From Cyclobacterium qasimii M12-11B (GTDB lineage Bacteria; Bacteroidota; Bacteroidia; Cytophagales; Cyclobacteriaceae), in the NCBI RefSeq assembly GCF_000427295.1, contig NZ_ATNM01000035.1, forward strand, positions 1 through 64,000: DNA of 64,000 nucleotides. Direction: 5' to 3'. A program made the translations under genes and the position numbers. Shown one piece after another: positions 30,600-39,999 of this stretch. Positions within the stretch are counted from its first letter, which is position 1, and each line of letters begins with the position of its first letter. Under the pieces are notes generated by a model. The model made no database searches. It saw only the letters and a program-made list of their open reading frames with translations, and was not told the DNA's origin.

Positions 30600-31241
30600 T
30601 TATTTTGATTGTAATGAATTAAAATAATTTTGTAAGGCGCTGACGGGGTCTTGATTTTGCATCACACCTGAAATTAAAGCTATCCCTGAATGGGGCAGCG
30701 TTTGGAGTTCGGGTAGATTTTCAGTTTTGATCCCTCCAGCCAAGAATAGGGGCATGTCTGTGATTTTACCAGCTTCTCTGATAACATCGAAGCTTACCAA
30801 GTCACAATGTTGGGTGGTATTGGTTGGGAATACAGAACAAAAGGAAACATAATCAAATCCCAGATTGGCTGCCTGACGGATCAATTCAAGGTCATTGTTG
30901 ACCGTCAATCCTATCAAGTGTTTTTTGTCCAAAAACGCATTGATGGAGGATAAATCCGAAGGGATACTGTCCAAATGGATGCCGTCTACCTCTTTTACTT
31001 TGAGTAAATCCCATCTATTGTTTACCAAAATTGGAAAGTCATAAGCAGCAGCCAATTCCACGACTTTACTGGTAAATGCTACTGCATCTTGTCCTTCTCC
31101 GAAATGATCCCATATTTGTACAGCGGAAAGAGGAAAAGTAAATAGTTTTTCAAGGGTAGGGAACAATATTTCCTCTGGTTTGTCCGATGGGTCAATCACC
31201 AGATAAATACCTTTTCCCGTTTGTATATTTAGTTTTTTCAT
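30600..31241 (-). CDS. ThiE/TenI-like TIM-barrel protein (thiamine phosphate synthase family)
   Basis: About 213 residues from ATG 31241 (an in-frame TTG sits 6 bases upstream). The fold is recognisable: GIYLVIDPSDKPEE, VDGIHLDSIPSD (ThiE: DGVHLGQxD), FCSVFPTNTTQHCD (GPVFPTxTK) and FLAGGIK (AIGGI). The strand that normally carries the pyrimidine-diphosphate ligands QLRxK reads VQIWDHFGEG, and the usual ND of INDxxxLA is NN. The phosphate-binding C-terminal half is better kept than the pyrimidine side. It may be a ThiE with altered specificity or a TenI-like isomerase. TPP-riboswitch control ties it to thiamine metabolism. Confidence 0.75.
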   Translation of the reverse strand: MKKLNIQTGKGIYLVIDPSDKPEEILFPTLEKLFTFPLSAVQIWDHFGEGQDAVAFTSKVVELAAAYDFPILVNNRWDLLKVKEVDGIHLDSIPSDLSSINAFLDKKHLIGLTVNNDLELIRQAANLGFDYVSFCSVFPTNTTQHCDLVSFDVIREAGKITDMPLFLAGGIKTENLPELQTLPHSGIALISGVMQNQDPVSALQNYFNSLQSK

Positions 31242-31253
31242 TGCCAACCTTTT

Positions 31254-32291
31254 TTATATGCTCCAAAAAAAAGCTTCCCAATAGGGGTCTGTCGACTGAT
31301 AAATCATAGGGGCTTTAATGCCACCTTTATCAATTAAAATTCCCTTGTCAGCTGAAGTTAACTGGCCTATTTCAGTACAGTCAATATTTTCATTCGCCAA
31401 CCTGCTTTTTATTTTCTCTACCTGCTCCATTTTACAAGTGATGAGCATGGCACCTGCTCCAATGCAATGGTTTGGATCTAAGGAGAAAAGCTGGCAAACC
31501 GCTGCCTGAACAGCTCCAACGGGGATCAACTCCTCATTGATAACTGCTCCACAATTGGCAGCACTGGCCAATTCATAAATGGCTCCCAGTACTCCTCCTT
31601 CGGTGACATCATGCATGGCGGTTACATTCTTTTCCTCAGGGTTTCCAGCAGCAATGAGTGCATCCTTAATAGAACTTGTGAATTGAAAGGAAGCTTCAGC
31701 TTCTTGAAATACTTCTTTTCCGAGCTTGTTGGTTACCGTTTTCGGAAAGCTCATGGCCAAAATAGCAGCCGAAGAGATTGCCGCTCCTTTGGTGATCAAA
31801 ATACAGTCACCTTCCTGAGCTTTAGGAGTCGCCAGCATTTGATCTTTGGGGCCTACACATATAAAGGTACCTCCTCCTGCAATGGTGGAATTTTGTCCTT
31901 CTACAAAACCGGTATGGCCTCCGGTGATGGCCACACCTAAAGCAGCACAATACTCATGTATATACTGCCAATAAATTTTGAAATCAGCCTGACTCAAAGT
32001 CGCTGGCAAGTTCAAAACAAATTGTCCATACTGTGGCGCAAAACCTGTGGTGGCCATGTCGTTGGCCATTAAATGAACGGACAACCATGCGGACTCCTGT
32101 AATCCCAAGGTTGGAATTAAGGAAAGAGGATCACTGGTGAGGGCCATGGCCTGTCCTCCCGGTAATTCAACAATAGACACATCAATGCCAAAACCAGGAC
32201 CTACACTTACATTTTTATTGAGTTTCCCACAATGGGAGGTGATAAAATCACCCAATAATCGCTCATCTACCTTTCCGACTTGTTCGCTCAT
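31254..32291 (-). CDS. PurM/ThiL/HypE-superfamily (AIR synthase-related) protein
   Basis: 345 residues. N-terminal AIRS domain with a GPGFGIDVSIV loop, SDPLSLIPTLG (metal/ATP Asp), HLMANDMATTGFAPQYG (ThiL/HypE: VNxxDxAxxGA) and TGGHTGF. C-terminal AIRS_C domain with MHDVTEGGVLGAIYELA. The superfamily includes ThiL (thiamine-phosphate kinase), PurM and HypE; all bind ATP at a dimer interface. The C-terminal cysteine of HypE is absent, so hydrogenase maturation is unlikely. In a TPP-regulated operon next to a ThiE-like gene, a ThiL-like kinase role is the best guess. Its ATG follows directly on the methyltransferase TAG. Confidence 0.75.
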   Translation of the reverse strand: MSEQVGKVDERLLGDFITSHCGKLNKNVSVGPGFGIDVSIVELPGGQAMALTSDPLSLIPTLGLQESAWLSVHLMANDMATTGFAPQYGQFVLNLPATLSQADFKIYWQYIHEYCAALGVAITGGHTGFVEGQNSTIAGGGTFICVGPKDQMLATPKAQEGDCILITKGAAISSAAILAMSFPKTVTNKLGKEVFQEAEASFQFTSSIKDALIAAGNPEEKNVTAMHDVTEGGVLGAIYELASAANCGAVINEELIPVGAVQAAVCQLFSLDPNHCIGAGAMLITCKMEQVEKIKSRLANENIDCTEIGQLTSADKGILIDKGGIKAPMIYQSTDPYWEAFFWSI

Positions 32292-33014
32292 CTATTTAAC
32301 GTCGTTAAACTGCACATATAGCCCAAAGAAATCTCCGTAGGGCATGTTCCATTGCTGTACAGGGAACCAACTAGGCAAACCAGTACAAGACCAGCTAATG
32401 GTGTAATCCCTCCCTTCCAAGGCCTCGTCTATTATTTTGATCAGGTGGTTTGGGGTGTAAAATGTTGCCGTAACATAAAATGGGTTCTTGCCAAAAAGTT
32501 GTTGCACCCTGCGGCGAAGTACTTTAGGGGAGTTCTTGTTCATCATTCCCATCGCAATGCCATATTTGCCAACTCTTGCCGCTTCACGGATCACTTTTAC
32601 CGGATCTTTGTAATATTCGAAAGTGGTGATAAAGGCGAGGGAATCAAATGTGTTGTCCTTGAAGGGCATGTGGTGTGAATCTGCCATTACCAGGTCACCA
32701 TCAAACAAATGAATGGCCTGAGAAAGCATTAAAGGAGAGATGTCTCCACCAGTGGATTCTATGCCAATTTCTTTCCACCATCTAGTGAACCTGGTCGTGC
32801 CACAGCCAAATTCCAATAAGGTTTTCACCCTTTTGTCTTTGGTCACCAACTGTTCCATTATTTTTTTCTGCCAGACTTCAGCTCTTTTGTAGCGGCCTTC
32901 ATACCAAAGTTCATAGGTGTCAGTATGGTCTCGGTTGAAAAACCATTCGGGTCTGTTTTGCCAGTTTCTCTGTTGCTGAGGAATCAGCCCAGTTTTTTGC
33001 TTTTCTATTTCCAT
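32292..33014 (-). CDS. Class I SAM-dependent methyltransferase
   Basis: 240 residues. SAM motif I LLEFGCGTTRFTRWW, followed by GGDISPLMLSQA (acidic residue for the ribose), VMADSHHMPFKDNTFDSLAF (motif III/post I) and the Methyltransf_11 pattern. First gene of the TPP-riboswitch operon; its start lies about 80 bases beyond the aptamer. Substrate unknown. The Trm112-like protein encoded three genes downstream may be its activator. The C-terminal region is Trp-rich (ISWSCTGLPSWFPVQQWN) and probably binds the substrate. Confidence 0.8.
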   Translation of the reverse strand: MEIEKQKTGLIPQQQRNWQNRPEWFFNRDHTDTYELWYEGRYKRAEVWQKKIMEQLVTKDKRVKTLLEFGCGTTRFTRWWKEIGIESTGGDISPLMLSQAIHLFDGDLVMADSHHMPFKDNTFDSLAFITTFEYYKDPVKVIREAARVGKYGIAMGMMNKNSPKVLRRRVQQLFGKNPFYVTATFYTPNHLIKIIDEALEGRDYTISWSCTGLPSWFPVQQWNMPYGDFFGLYVQFNDVK

Positions 33015-33095
33015 TTTGTAATTCGTTTATAAAAAAAACATTCGACCGGAAAAAACCAGTGGAATGTAGCTTCAAATTACAAAAGGAAATCTGGC

Positions 33096-33176
33096 TTGCA
33101 TCCCTACGTTGGCATTATCCAAATCAGGTTTCGGGTATTTTCTCAGCCTGACAAATGTCAAGCACCCCGTGCATAG
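33096..33176 (-). promoter_or_regulatory. TPP riboswitch (THI element)
   Basis: Read on the minus strand: ggggtgcttgac, then ggctgagaaaatacccg, then acctgatttggataatgcc and aacgtaggga. These are the conserved CUGAGA, ACCC, CCUGAUnUGGAUAAUGCC and GUAGGGA blocks of the thiamine pyrophosphate aptamer in order. TGCA segments at both ends can close P1. It sits upstream of the methyltransferase/PurM-like/ThiE-like/Trm112 operon and should repress it when TPP is high. About 80 bases separate it from the first start codon. Confidence 0.95.
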
Positions 33177-33347
33177 TATATGGACACAAAGATATCGAAT
33201 AACCCATATAAAGCAAGCAGTCATTTCTAAGGGAACGCCTAGACTGTTAATAAATTGAAATTAATGAAGCGTAAATCATGCGTGTTTTTAATATTTTCAA
33301 TAAATTAGGTAGTTGTTTAATGGTTTTTAAAATAGAAGATTAGATAC

Positions 33348-35264
33348 ATGTCCGCATTAACGAAATTTATTACCTGGAAGAAAGGTAATACAGTAGTCTC
33401 TTGGGTGCTTTTTGGATTATTGGTTCAGGTAGTTTTTAATAGAAAGAATGTTCCTTCGCATATTGAAGTATTGGACGATACCCTTACGCATCATTGTTCG
33501 AGAACGAAAAGAAACCGTTGGGTAAACATTATCAATTTTGTGGTTACACCAAGGTTTATTAGAAGGCTCATCGAGGGCCAATTGAATAAGAAAATGGCAG
33601 CCCATGAGTGTGTGATTTTATCCCTCGATAAGGATTTGACCAGAGATGATTTTTTTGAGAAGGACAAGCCTCTCAGGCGGATGTGGAGCAATTGGTATGG
33701 CAATCATTTTTCTGAGCCTTTGAAGTTTTTTGTGCCGGGCAATGGGGATTATGAAAATTTCTCTCCCGAGGATGAATCCTGTCAATGGTATGATTTTAAG
33801 GGCTTGTTGGATGTGAGTGAAATGGTGAAAAATGCTGAGAAAGAAAATAGAAAAGTGAGGGCAGTAGGTTCTGGACATGCGCTTACGGCAGTAGCCCAAT
33901 GTGAAGATTTTTTGGTTTGCACCCAAAACATGAACATGACCCAGAGACCTGCCAAACAATGGATAAAAGAGGAATATAAAAATGGGTTTGATGTTGCCGT
34001 GAATTTCGGCAATAAAAAAACATTGGAAAAGCATTGCCTCTTTGAGACAGGGGGAGGAACAAAAATCAGGCATTTAATTCAAGCGTTGACTTATCATAAA
34101 TTGGCCTTGATCAATCAGGGGGGCTCAAGCATTCAGTCCATTACTGGGGCCATTTCTACCTCAACTCATGGTTCTGGAATTGGAATTGGTCCTGTTTCAG
34201 CTTTTGCCAAATCAATGACCATTGTAGGAAAAGGGGGTAAGATTTTCAGGGTAGAACCTAGCGATGGAATAACTAATCCTATTGAATTTAATAAGGATGA
34301 AGAAGTGAAAAAACACGGGATTGAATTGATTCAGGACGATGAAAAATTCAATGCAGTAATGGTTGGAATTGGTTCTGTAGGGATTGTGTTTTCTATGATT
34401 TTAGAAGCCCAACCCAATTATAGACTTTTCGAAGAAAGGATCAGTTACAATTGGGAAGAACTTAAAGCAGAGATGCAGAAAGAGGATGTGTACACATTCA
34501 TCAATGCGCACCGACATTTTGAAGTTTTGATCAATCCTTATCGGGACATGACTGCCGCCACTGAAGATGGCAAACAAAGAAAATGCCTGGTGACTACCCG
34601 AGATTACAGTGAAAAACCAAATACAGAACAGGCGGGGAGAGAAAGGAATTATATTTCCTCCTTTATCTCAGGAATAGCAATTTCAGGTAGGCTTTCCCCT
34701 TGGGTGTTCAATAAAAATCACCAGGCCATTCCTGCAATGACCAACAATTCCATTCACAGATTAATCGACCATCGTGGAGATGAAGGAGGAGGCTTTGAAG
34801 ATGAGTCTCGTTTTGTGCTGGATCAGGGGTTGGGGGAACTAAAATTCTATGGCTATGCAGTAGAATTTGGCTTTCCATTGGAAAAGGTTTTCGATGCGGT
34901 AGACCTAATCATTAAAGTCTGTGAAGAAGCCCAGGCTTACCAACACCTGTTGGCAGCACCTTTTTCTTTGCGATTTGTCAAACAATGTGATGCCCATTTA
35001 TCCATGATGAACCAACAAGATATTTGTATGATTGAGTTGGTGAGCGTAAAAGGAGTGACTGGTAGCTTGCCTTTGTTTAAGCGTTTAGAAAGAGAGTTGC
35101 TGGACTTTGGTGCCATTCCACATTGGGGGCTATCTGTAGAGCCTTGGTACAGAGAGCGAGTTGAGAAAGCCTTTCCAAGATTTAAAGATTGGGAAGTCCA
35201 ACAAGCCTTTTTTGGTGGGGAGACTTTCAAAAATGCCTTTTTGTCGCGTATCCAGGATTCATAA
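33348..35264 (+). CDS. FAD-linked oxidase, L-gulonolactone/arabinonolactone oxidase-like
   Basis: 638 residues. An N-terminal extension of about 140 residues with one hydrophobic segment precedes a PCMH-type FAD domain: VRAVGSGHALTAVAQCED, then NQGGSSIQSITGAISTSTHG and a GSGIGIGPVSAFA stretch. The C-terminal region has the ALO-type HWGLSVEP. Such enzymes oxidise sugar lactones (or alditols) and pass electrons to O2, making H2O2, or to a carrier. It is divergent from the TPP operon; no operon partner. A DyP peroxidase and a catalase-like protein are encoded 5 kb downstream on the other strand. Confidence 0.8.
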   Translation: MSALTKFITWKKGNTVVSWVLFGLLVQVVFNRKNVPSHIEVLDDTLTHHCSRTKRNRWVNIINFVVTPRFIRRLIEGQLNKKMAAHECVILSLDKDLTRDDFFEKDKPLRRMWSNWYGNHFSEPLKFFVPGNGDYENFSPEDESCQWYDFKGLLDVSEMVKNAEKENRKVRAVGSGHALTAVAQCEDFLVCTQNMNMTQRPAKQWIKEEYKNGFDVAVNFGNKKTLEKHCLFETGGGTKIRHLIQALTYHKLALINQGGSSIQSITGAISTSTHGSGIGIGPVSAFAKSMTIVGKGGKIFRVEPSDGITNPIEFNKDEEVKKHGIELIQDDEKFNAVMVGIGSVGIVFSMILEAQPNYRLFEERISYNWEELKAEMQKEDVYTFINAHRHFEVLINPYRDMTAATEDGKQRKCLVTTRDYSEKPNTEQAGRERNYISSFISGIAISGRLSPWVFNKNHQAIPAMTNNSIHRLIDHRGDEGGGFEDESRFVLDQGLGELKFYGYAVEFGFPLEKVFDAVDLIIKVCEEAQAYQHLLAAPFSLRFVKQCDAHLSMMNQQDICMIELVSVKGVTGSLPLFKRLERELLDFGAIPHWGLSVEPWYRERVEKAFPRFKDWEVQQAFFGGETFKNAFLSRIQDS

Positions 35265-35415
35265 TCCTTTGTTTGATTTCACTGTTTGCAAATTTTGTGG
35301 CAACTTTAAAATAGCTTTAAAACCTAACAGCCCGAATTTATGATTGGGTGGCTCTTGTGGCAAGAAGGATTGTTCAACCCGCTATCGGGGTTGAGGAATT
35401 GATGTGGAATTGGCC

Positions 35416-35472
35416 GTCCACGGGTTTCACCCGTGGTTATTATTGTTGAAGCCCTACAGGCTTCTTTCGATT
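35416..35472 (+). repeat. REP-like hairpin pair (type example)
   Basis: CCACGGGtttcACCCGTGG, linker ttattattgtt, then GAAGCCctacaGGCTTC. Further copies on the same strand at 35926-35972 (first hairpin decayed), 36786-36842 and 37646-37702. Confidence 0.75.
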
Positions 35473-35849
35473 AACTTCTAACTTCAGATCGATTTAAATA
35501 CTTGCTGGTAAAATTGGGTTTATTTAGTCAAGCAGTTCCCTCCCTGAAATAGACACAGAAAAAGCAGATTGGTAAATCCCCCTTTCTTTTAAAGGGGGGA
35601 AGGGGATTTTTTTCGCAACCGTCACTAATATCAATTTCGTGATAGCTTTATTATTCCCATTAAAATCCCTCCCGACTTTGGCCGGGACAGGCTCTGCATT
35701 CTTGATTATGGGAGAGTCGCTGAAAATGAGATTTGGGTTGATTGTAAAATGGTTTGCTTTAGCATGCGATTATCGATTTGCTTCGGAAGTGATTATATCC
35801 CGTAATTGGCACTATTTTATAATCGAACTCAGTTTAACTGCCGAAATAT

Positions 35850-37710
35850 ATGATTGGGTAACGCTTGTGACAAGAAGTCTTGTTCAACCCGCTACCGGGG
35901 TTGAGGAATAGATGTGGAATTGGCCGTCCATGGAATTTACCCGTGCTTATTATTATTGAAGCCCTACAGGCTTCTTTCGATTAACTTCAGTTCGATTTAA
36001 AATTGTCCAAAAAAACGGCTTCACCATCACTGCGAACCCTTTTTAGAGGTAGTTGAGGTTGGAAAGGGTGTGGCAATCTCATACCGTTGGAGATTTCTTC
36101 GACTTTCTCTACACCAAGCCCTAATAAAGTCTCGGAATGACAGATATATTAATTTCCGCCTTGTAGCTTTTTGGCGTTAAGAAATTTAAGCAGCGATTGG
36201 CAAGGGCACAGGCACTGTTTGACGAAGTTTTTGGTTTAGTTAACATTAAAAAAGCAACGCAAACATTAAAACCAAAAACAAGGAGTTTGCCTGTGTGCGA
36301 GAAGCCTTAAATTTTAGCCGAAAAGCTACTCAGCGGCGGGGTTTTCCCTGACGTCTCAGGGCAGGTTCGTTAGTTTTTTGACCACTGAATCACCTCAGGG
36401 CAGGCCCTGAGTTGCTCCGCTTCAGGGCAGGCCTGCAGCAAAAAAGTGACAATTGTCTTTTTAATTGAATATGTATATGAAAATCGGACATATAACACAA
36501 AGATTGCACTTCGCTGGAGTGCGGCATTGGATATTGTCATCTGGATTTCTGCATTTCGAAAATGATAGGTCTCGGAATGACGATTTTTTCATCGTCCTGA
36601 GTCGAACTCAGGTTATTACATTTTTAAATAAACTGTTCCTGCCGTTTCTGATAAGTGTTTGCAAATTTCAGGGCACCTTTAAAGTAGCTTTAACACCTAA
36701 TAGCTGAAATCTAAGATTGGATAAGGCTTATGATGAGAAGTATTGTTCAACCCGCTATCGGGGTTGGGGAATAGATGGAATTGGCCGTCCACGGGTTTCA
36801 ACCGTGGTTATTGTTGTTGAAGCCCTTCAGGCTTCTTTCGATTAACTTCAGTTCGATTTGAAATTGTCCTAAAAAAACGAATACACCATCACTGCGAACC
36901 CTTTTTAGGGGTAGTTGGAGGTTGGAAAGGGTGTGGCAATCTCATAACGTTTAAGATTCCTTCGACTTTCTTTACGTAAAGCCCCTGCAAAGTCTCGGAA
37001 TGACAAAAATATTAATTTCCGCCTTGTAGCTTTTTGGCGTTAAGAAATTTAAGCAGCGATTGGCAAGGGCATAGGCACTGTTTGACGAAGTTTTTGGTTT
37101 AACATTAAAAAAGCAATGCCAACATTGAAACCAAAACAAGGAGTTTGCCTGTGTGTGGGAGGCCTTAAATTTTAGCCAAAAAGATACATAGCGGCGGGCT
37201 TTTTCCCGATGTCTCTGGACAGGTTGGTTACTTTTTGGGCCACTGACTAGGGTCAGGACAGGCCCTGAGTTGCTCCGCTTCAGGGCAGGCCTGCAGCAAA
37301 AAAGTGACAATTGTCTTTTTAATTGAATATGTATATGAAAATCGGACATATAACACAAAGATTGCACTCTGCTGGAGTGCGGCATTGGATATTGTCATCT
37401 GGATTTCTGCATTTCGGAAATGATAGGTCTTGGAATGACGATTTTTTCATCATCTTGGGTCGAACTCAGGTTATTACATTTTTAAATAAACTGTTCCTGA
37501 CGTTTCTGATAAGTGTTTGCAAATTTCAGGGCACCTTTAAAGTAGCTTTAAAACCTAACAGCCGAAATCTATGATTGGGTAACGCTTGTGATGTGAAGTC
37601 TTGTTCAACCCGCTATCGGGGTTGAGGAATAGATGTGGAATTGGCCGTCCACGGGTTTCACCCGTGGTTATTATTATTGAAGCCCTACAGGCTTCTTTCG
37701 ATTAACTTTT
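35850..37710 (+). repeat. Two ~860-bp tandem repeats plus a partial third
   Basis: Landmarks recur at constant spacing: the tgattgg module at 35852, 36711 and 37572; catcactgcgaaccctttt at 36022 and 36883; tgaatatgtatatgaaaatc at 36466 and 37324. Spacing is 858-861 bp. Copies differ by scattered substitutions and small indels. The third copy stops after the hairpin pair at about 37706. An earlier isolated module sits at 35341-35480. Confidence 0.8.
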
Positions 37711-37727
37711 TAAATAAAATTGTTCCA

Positions 37728-38440
37728 GACATTTCTGATAAATGTTTGTTAAGATAGGTGGGTATTACTACCCCAAGTCTGAAGGACTTGAACAATAATA
37801 ACCGTGAGTTTTACTCACGGAAAGCCATTACATCCCTCACCCGCAATCCTGTAAGGGGTTGAACCGCGATGCGCAAATTAAATTTACGTCCACCCACCTA
37901 CTAAGTGTGTTGTACCTACCTACAAGCTTCTCTCTATTACATTTTTAGATAAAATTGATCCTGACATTTCTGATAATTGTTTGTTAAGATAGGTGGGTAT
38001 TCCTATTCCAAGTCTGAAGGACTTGAACAATAATAACCGTGAGTTTTACTCACGGAAAAGCCATTACATCCCTCACCCGCAACCCTGTAAGGGGTTGAAC
38101 CGTGATGCGCAAATTAAATTTACGTTCACACACTTACTAGCTGAGTTGTACCTACAAGCTTCTCTCTATTACATTTTTAAATAAAATTTTTCCTGACATT
38201 TCTGATAAATGTTTGTTATGAAAGGTGGGTATTATGACCCAAGTCTGAAGGACTTGAACAATAATAACCGTGAGTTTTACTCACGGAAAAGCCATTACAT
38301 CCCTCACCCGCAACCCTGTAAGGGGTTGAACCTTGATGCAGAAAATTAAATTTACGTTCACCCACCTACTAGCTGTGTTGTAACTTTGCTTCCGGCTCTT
38401 TGTGGTTTGTTATTAACATCCGGGAATTTATCAATTGTGA
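37728..38440 (-). repeat. Three ~233-bp tandem repeats with inverted REP-like hairpin pairs
   Basis: The mark agtctgaaggacttgaac recurs at 37776, 38011 and 38242. Each unit holds CAAGTCtgaaGGACTTG, the linker aacaataataa and CCGTGAGTtttACTCACGG. This is the same hairpin-linker-hairpin plan as at 35.4 kb but on the opposite strand. Units also share catccctcacccgcaa and ctgtaaggggttgaacc. Confidence 0.8.
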
Positions 38441-38448
38441 CTGTCTGG

Positions 38449-39801
38449 TCAATCCAATATTTTGGAAGTAGCCTTTGGGCGGGGATTTGTGGGGATAAGG
38501 TTTCCGGGAATTTTTTCTGTGATTTTTTTCAATTGCTTTAACTCAAAGCCAATTCTAAATTGAAACCTGGAACTTGAAAGGCCACGACTTTCTTTAAATA
38601 GAGGATCCCAGCTCAGTAAAACTACCGATTGAAGCTTTTTCCCCATTGGAATGGTTCTTCCTGCCCCTAAACCTGATAACCAGATGGCGCCATCAAAATT
38701 TTTGCTTTCATAACCCGGTGCATACGCCAAGCTTATGCGACTTCTTGCCAACTCTCCCTGAAGCAACCAATTTCCCAGGCTAAAGCGCATTCCTCCTTTT
38801 ATTCCTTCACCTGTACTCGTTGGCCCCAATTGATTTTTAAATTGGCGTTTGATTATTAACCCAGCAAAGGTGTGCCACTGACTGCTAATGCTGTATTTAA
38901 TGCCAAGATCTCCAAATACCCCTTCTCCAAATGAAGTGAGTGGATCATACCAAAGGTACAAACCCATTCTATCTAATATTGGCGCTTTTTTCAAGGTGTT
39001 AGGCGCTTTAAGACTGAATTTCTCAACAGCTTTATTTGGCGGGGTAACTTTGATATTCCCAAGGGAGTCCAGGTTTATTTTGCTGTAATTATTGCCAATG
39101 TTTTGCAAGTATTCGTTAGAGATATCTTTTGCCTTTTCTTTGGTTATTGACCTGGCTTGTGCCATGGAAAGATAGCCTTCCACGTTCTCCCGGCTTAGTT
39201 CTTTCATTGCTCCTTTCCCATAAAAATCTACAAATTCGGTGCTTTGTGGGGCAATCTTATTGTTCAAATTTCCGCTCAATTGTTGTTCAATTTCAGGCAT
39301 TAGCCATTCGTTGCTCAATGCCTTTAGGTTCTCTTCATTTTGCAAGAGAATGGCTTCTACTTCGGGAATGTTTTCTGCTTGTTTTAAGGCTTTCTGGGAT
39401 ATTTCAACCTGCTTCGAAAGGTAATTGGCGCTGTTTTTTAATTTATCGCTTGAAGGATTTGGGCTGGATACCAAGTTTTGTAGCATCTCCTTTTCCTGGC
39501 TCAGTACTTTTTGACCACCTGTTTTCACAGCATTTATCAGACTGTCCTTTTTAGCACTGTCTAATTTAGTAGTCTTTAATTCCTTGATCTGCTGATTCAG
39601 TGAATCGTAAGCTTCTTTTAGCGCATGAATTTGTTTTATCTCTTCTTTGTAGGGGAGCCCTTTTGAAGGAGTGAGTGCGTCTATCGAAGGGTTGGCAAGG
39701 GTGGGTGAAGGACTTGATGGCAAAGCAATGGATGGCACTTGCGCGACAGTAGAAAAAGCGAGCATTATTGTCAAAATCAAGGAAATGCAAGTCTCTTTCA
39801 T
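38449..39801 (-). CDS. Secreted coiled-coil protein with C-terminal beta domain, unknown
   Basis: About 450 residues from ATG 39801 (a TTG 18 bases upstream is in frame). Signal peptide to about residue 21 (LAFSTVAQ). Proline-rich start, then coiled-coil helices (about 50-190: ALKEAYDSLNQQIKELKTTK). A C-terminal beta-rich region from about 280 (DRMGLYLWYDPLTSFGEGVF to FQFRIGFELKQL) ends like an outer-membrane barrel or surface domain. No family recognised. It directly borders the repeat field. Confidence 0.6.
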   Translation of the reverse strand: MKETCISLILTIMLAFSTVAQVPSIALPSSPSPTLANPSIDALTPSKGLPYKEEIKQIHALKEAYDSLNQQIKELKTTKLDSAKKDSLINAVKTGGQKVLSQEKEMLQNLVSSPNPSSDKLKNSANYLSKQVEISQKALKQAENIPEVEAILLQNEENLKALSNEWLMPEIEQQLSGNLNNKIAPQSTEFVDFYGKGAMKELSRENVEGYLSMAQARSITKEKAKDISNEYLQNIGNNYSKINLDSLGNIKVTPPNKAVEKFSLKAPNTLKKAPILDRMGLYLWYDPLTSFGEGVFGDLGIKYSISSQWHTFAGLIIKRQFKNQLGPTSTGEGIKGGMRFSLGNWLLQGELARSRISLAYAPGYESKNFDGAIWLSGLGAGRTIPMGKKLQSVVLLSWDPLFKESRGLSSSRFQFRIGFELKQLKKITEKIPGNLIPTNPRPKATSKILD

Positions 39802-39999
39802 AGCCAGGCTTTTTCTCAATAGGTTTCAATTTTCATTCAAGGCCACAAAATAAAACGATGGCGATAAAAATTTCAGCAATAGGTAAATTGAAAAAGGTGT
39901 TTTACTAAAATACCAAAACAAATCTGTATTTACAAGTAGTTGAAAATGAGTGTTCTTGCATTTAATAGATTAGCAATGGATGAAATTATCAGCCCAGCA

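Larger units (their letters stand above)
35265..38448. repeat. 3.2-kb repeat field without genes
   Basis: No convincing gene; short open frames here recur once per repeat and have no recognisable domain. The field is built of four modules that start near tgattgggt (35341, 35852, 36711, 37572), each with ttgttcaacccgctatcggg and a hairpin pair, then three shorter tandem units. It also holds spacer segments with tctcggaatgac and ctcagggcaggcc motifs that occur elsewhere in the window. Confidence 0.8.

Noticed and set aside
31254..32291. Hydrogenase maturation factor HypE
   Set aside because: The essential C-terminal cysteine motif of HypE is missing, no hydrogenase genes are near, and a TPP riboswitch controls the operon.
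35639..37574. Short open frames in the repeat field (for example 35639-35911, 36465-36707, 37323-37574)
   Set aside because: They recur once per repeat unit, drift freely between copies, lack a ribosome-binding site and show no domain; they are by-products of the repeats.
35265..38448. CRISPR array as an explanation for the regular repeats
   Set aside because: Units are 233 and 860 bp with hairpin pairs and diverged copies, not 25-40-bp repeats with unique spacers, and no cas genes are present.
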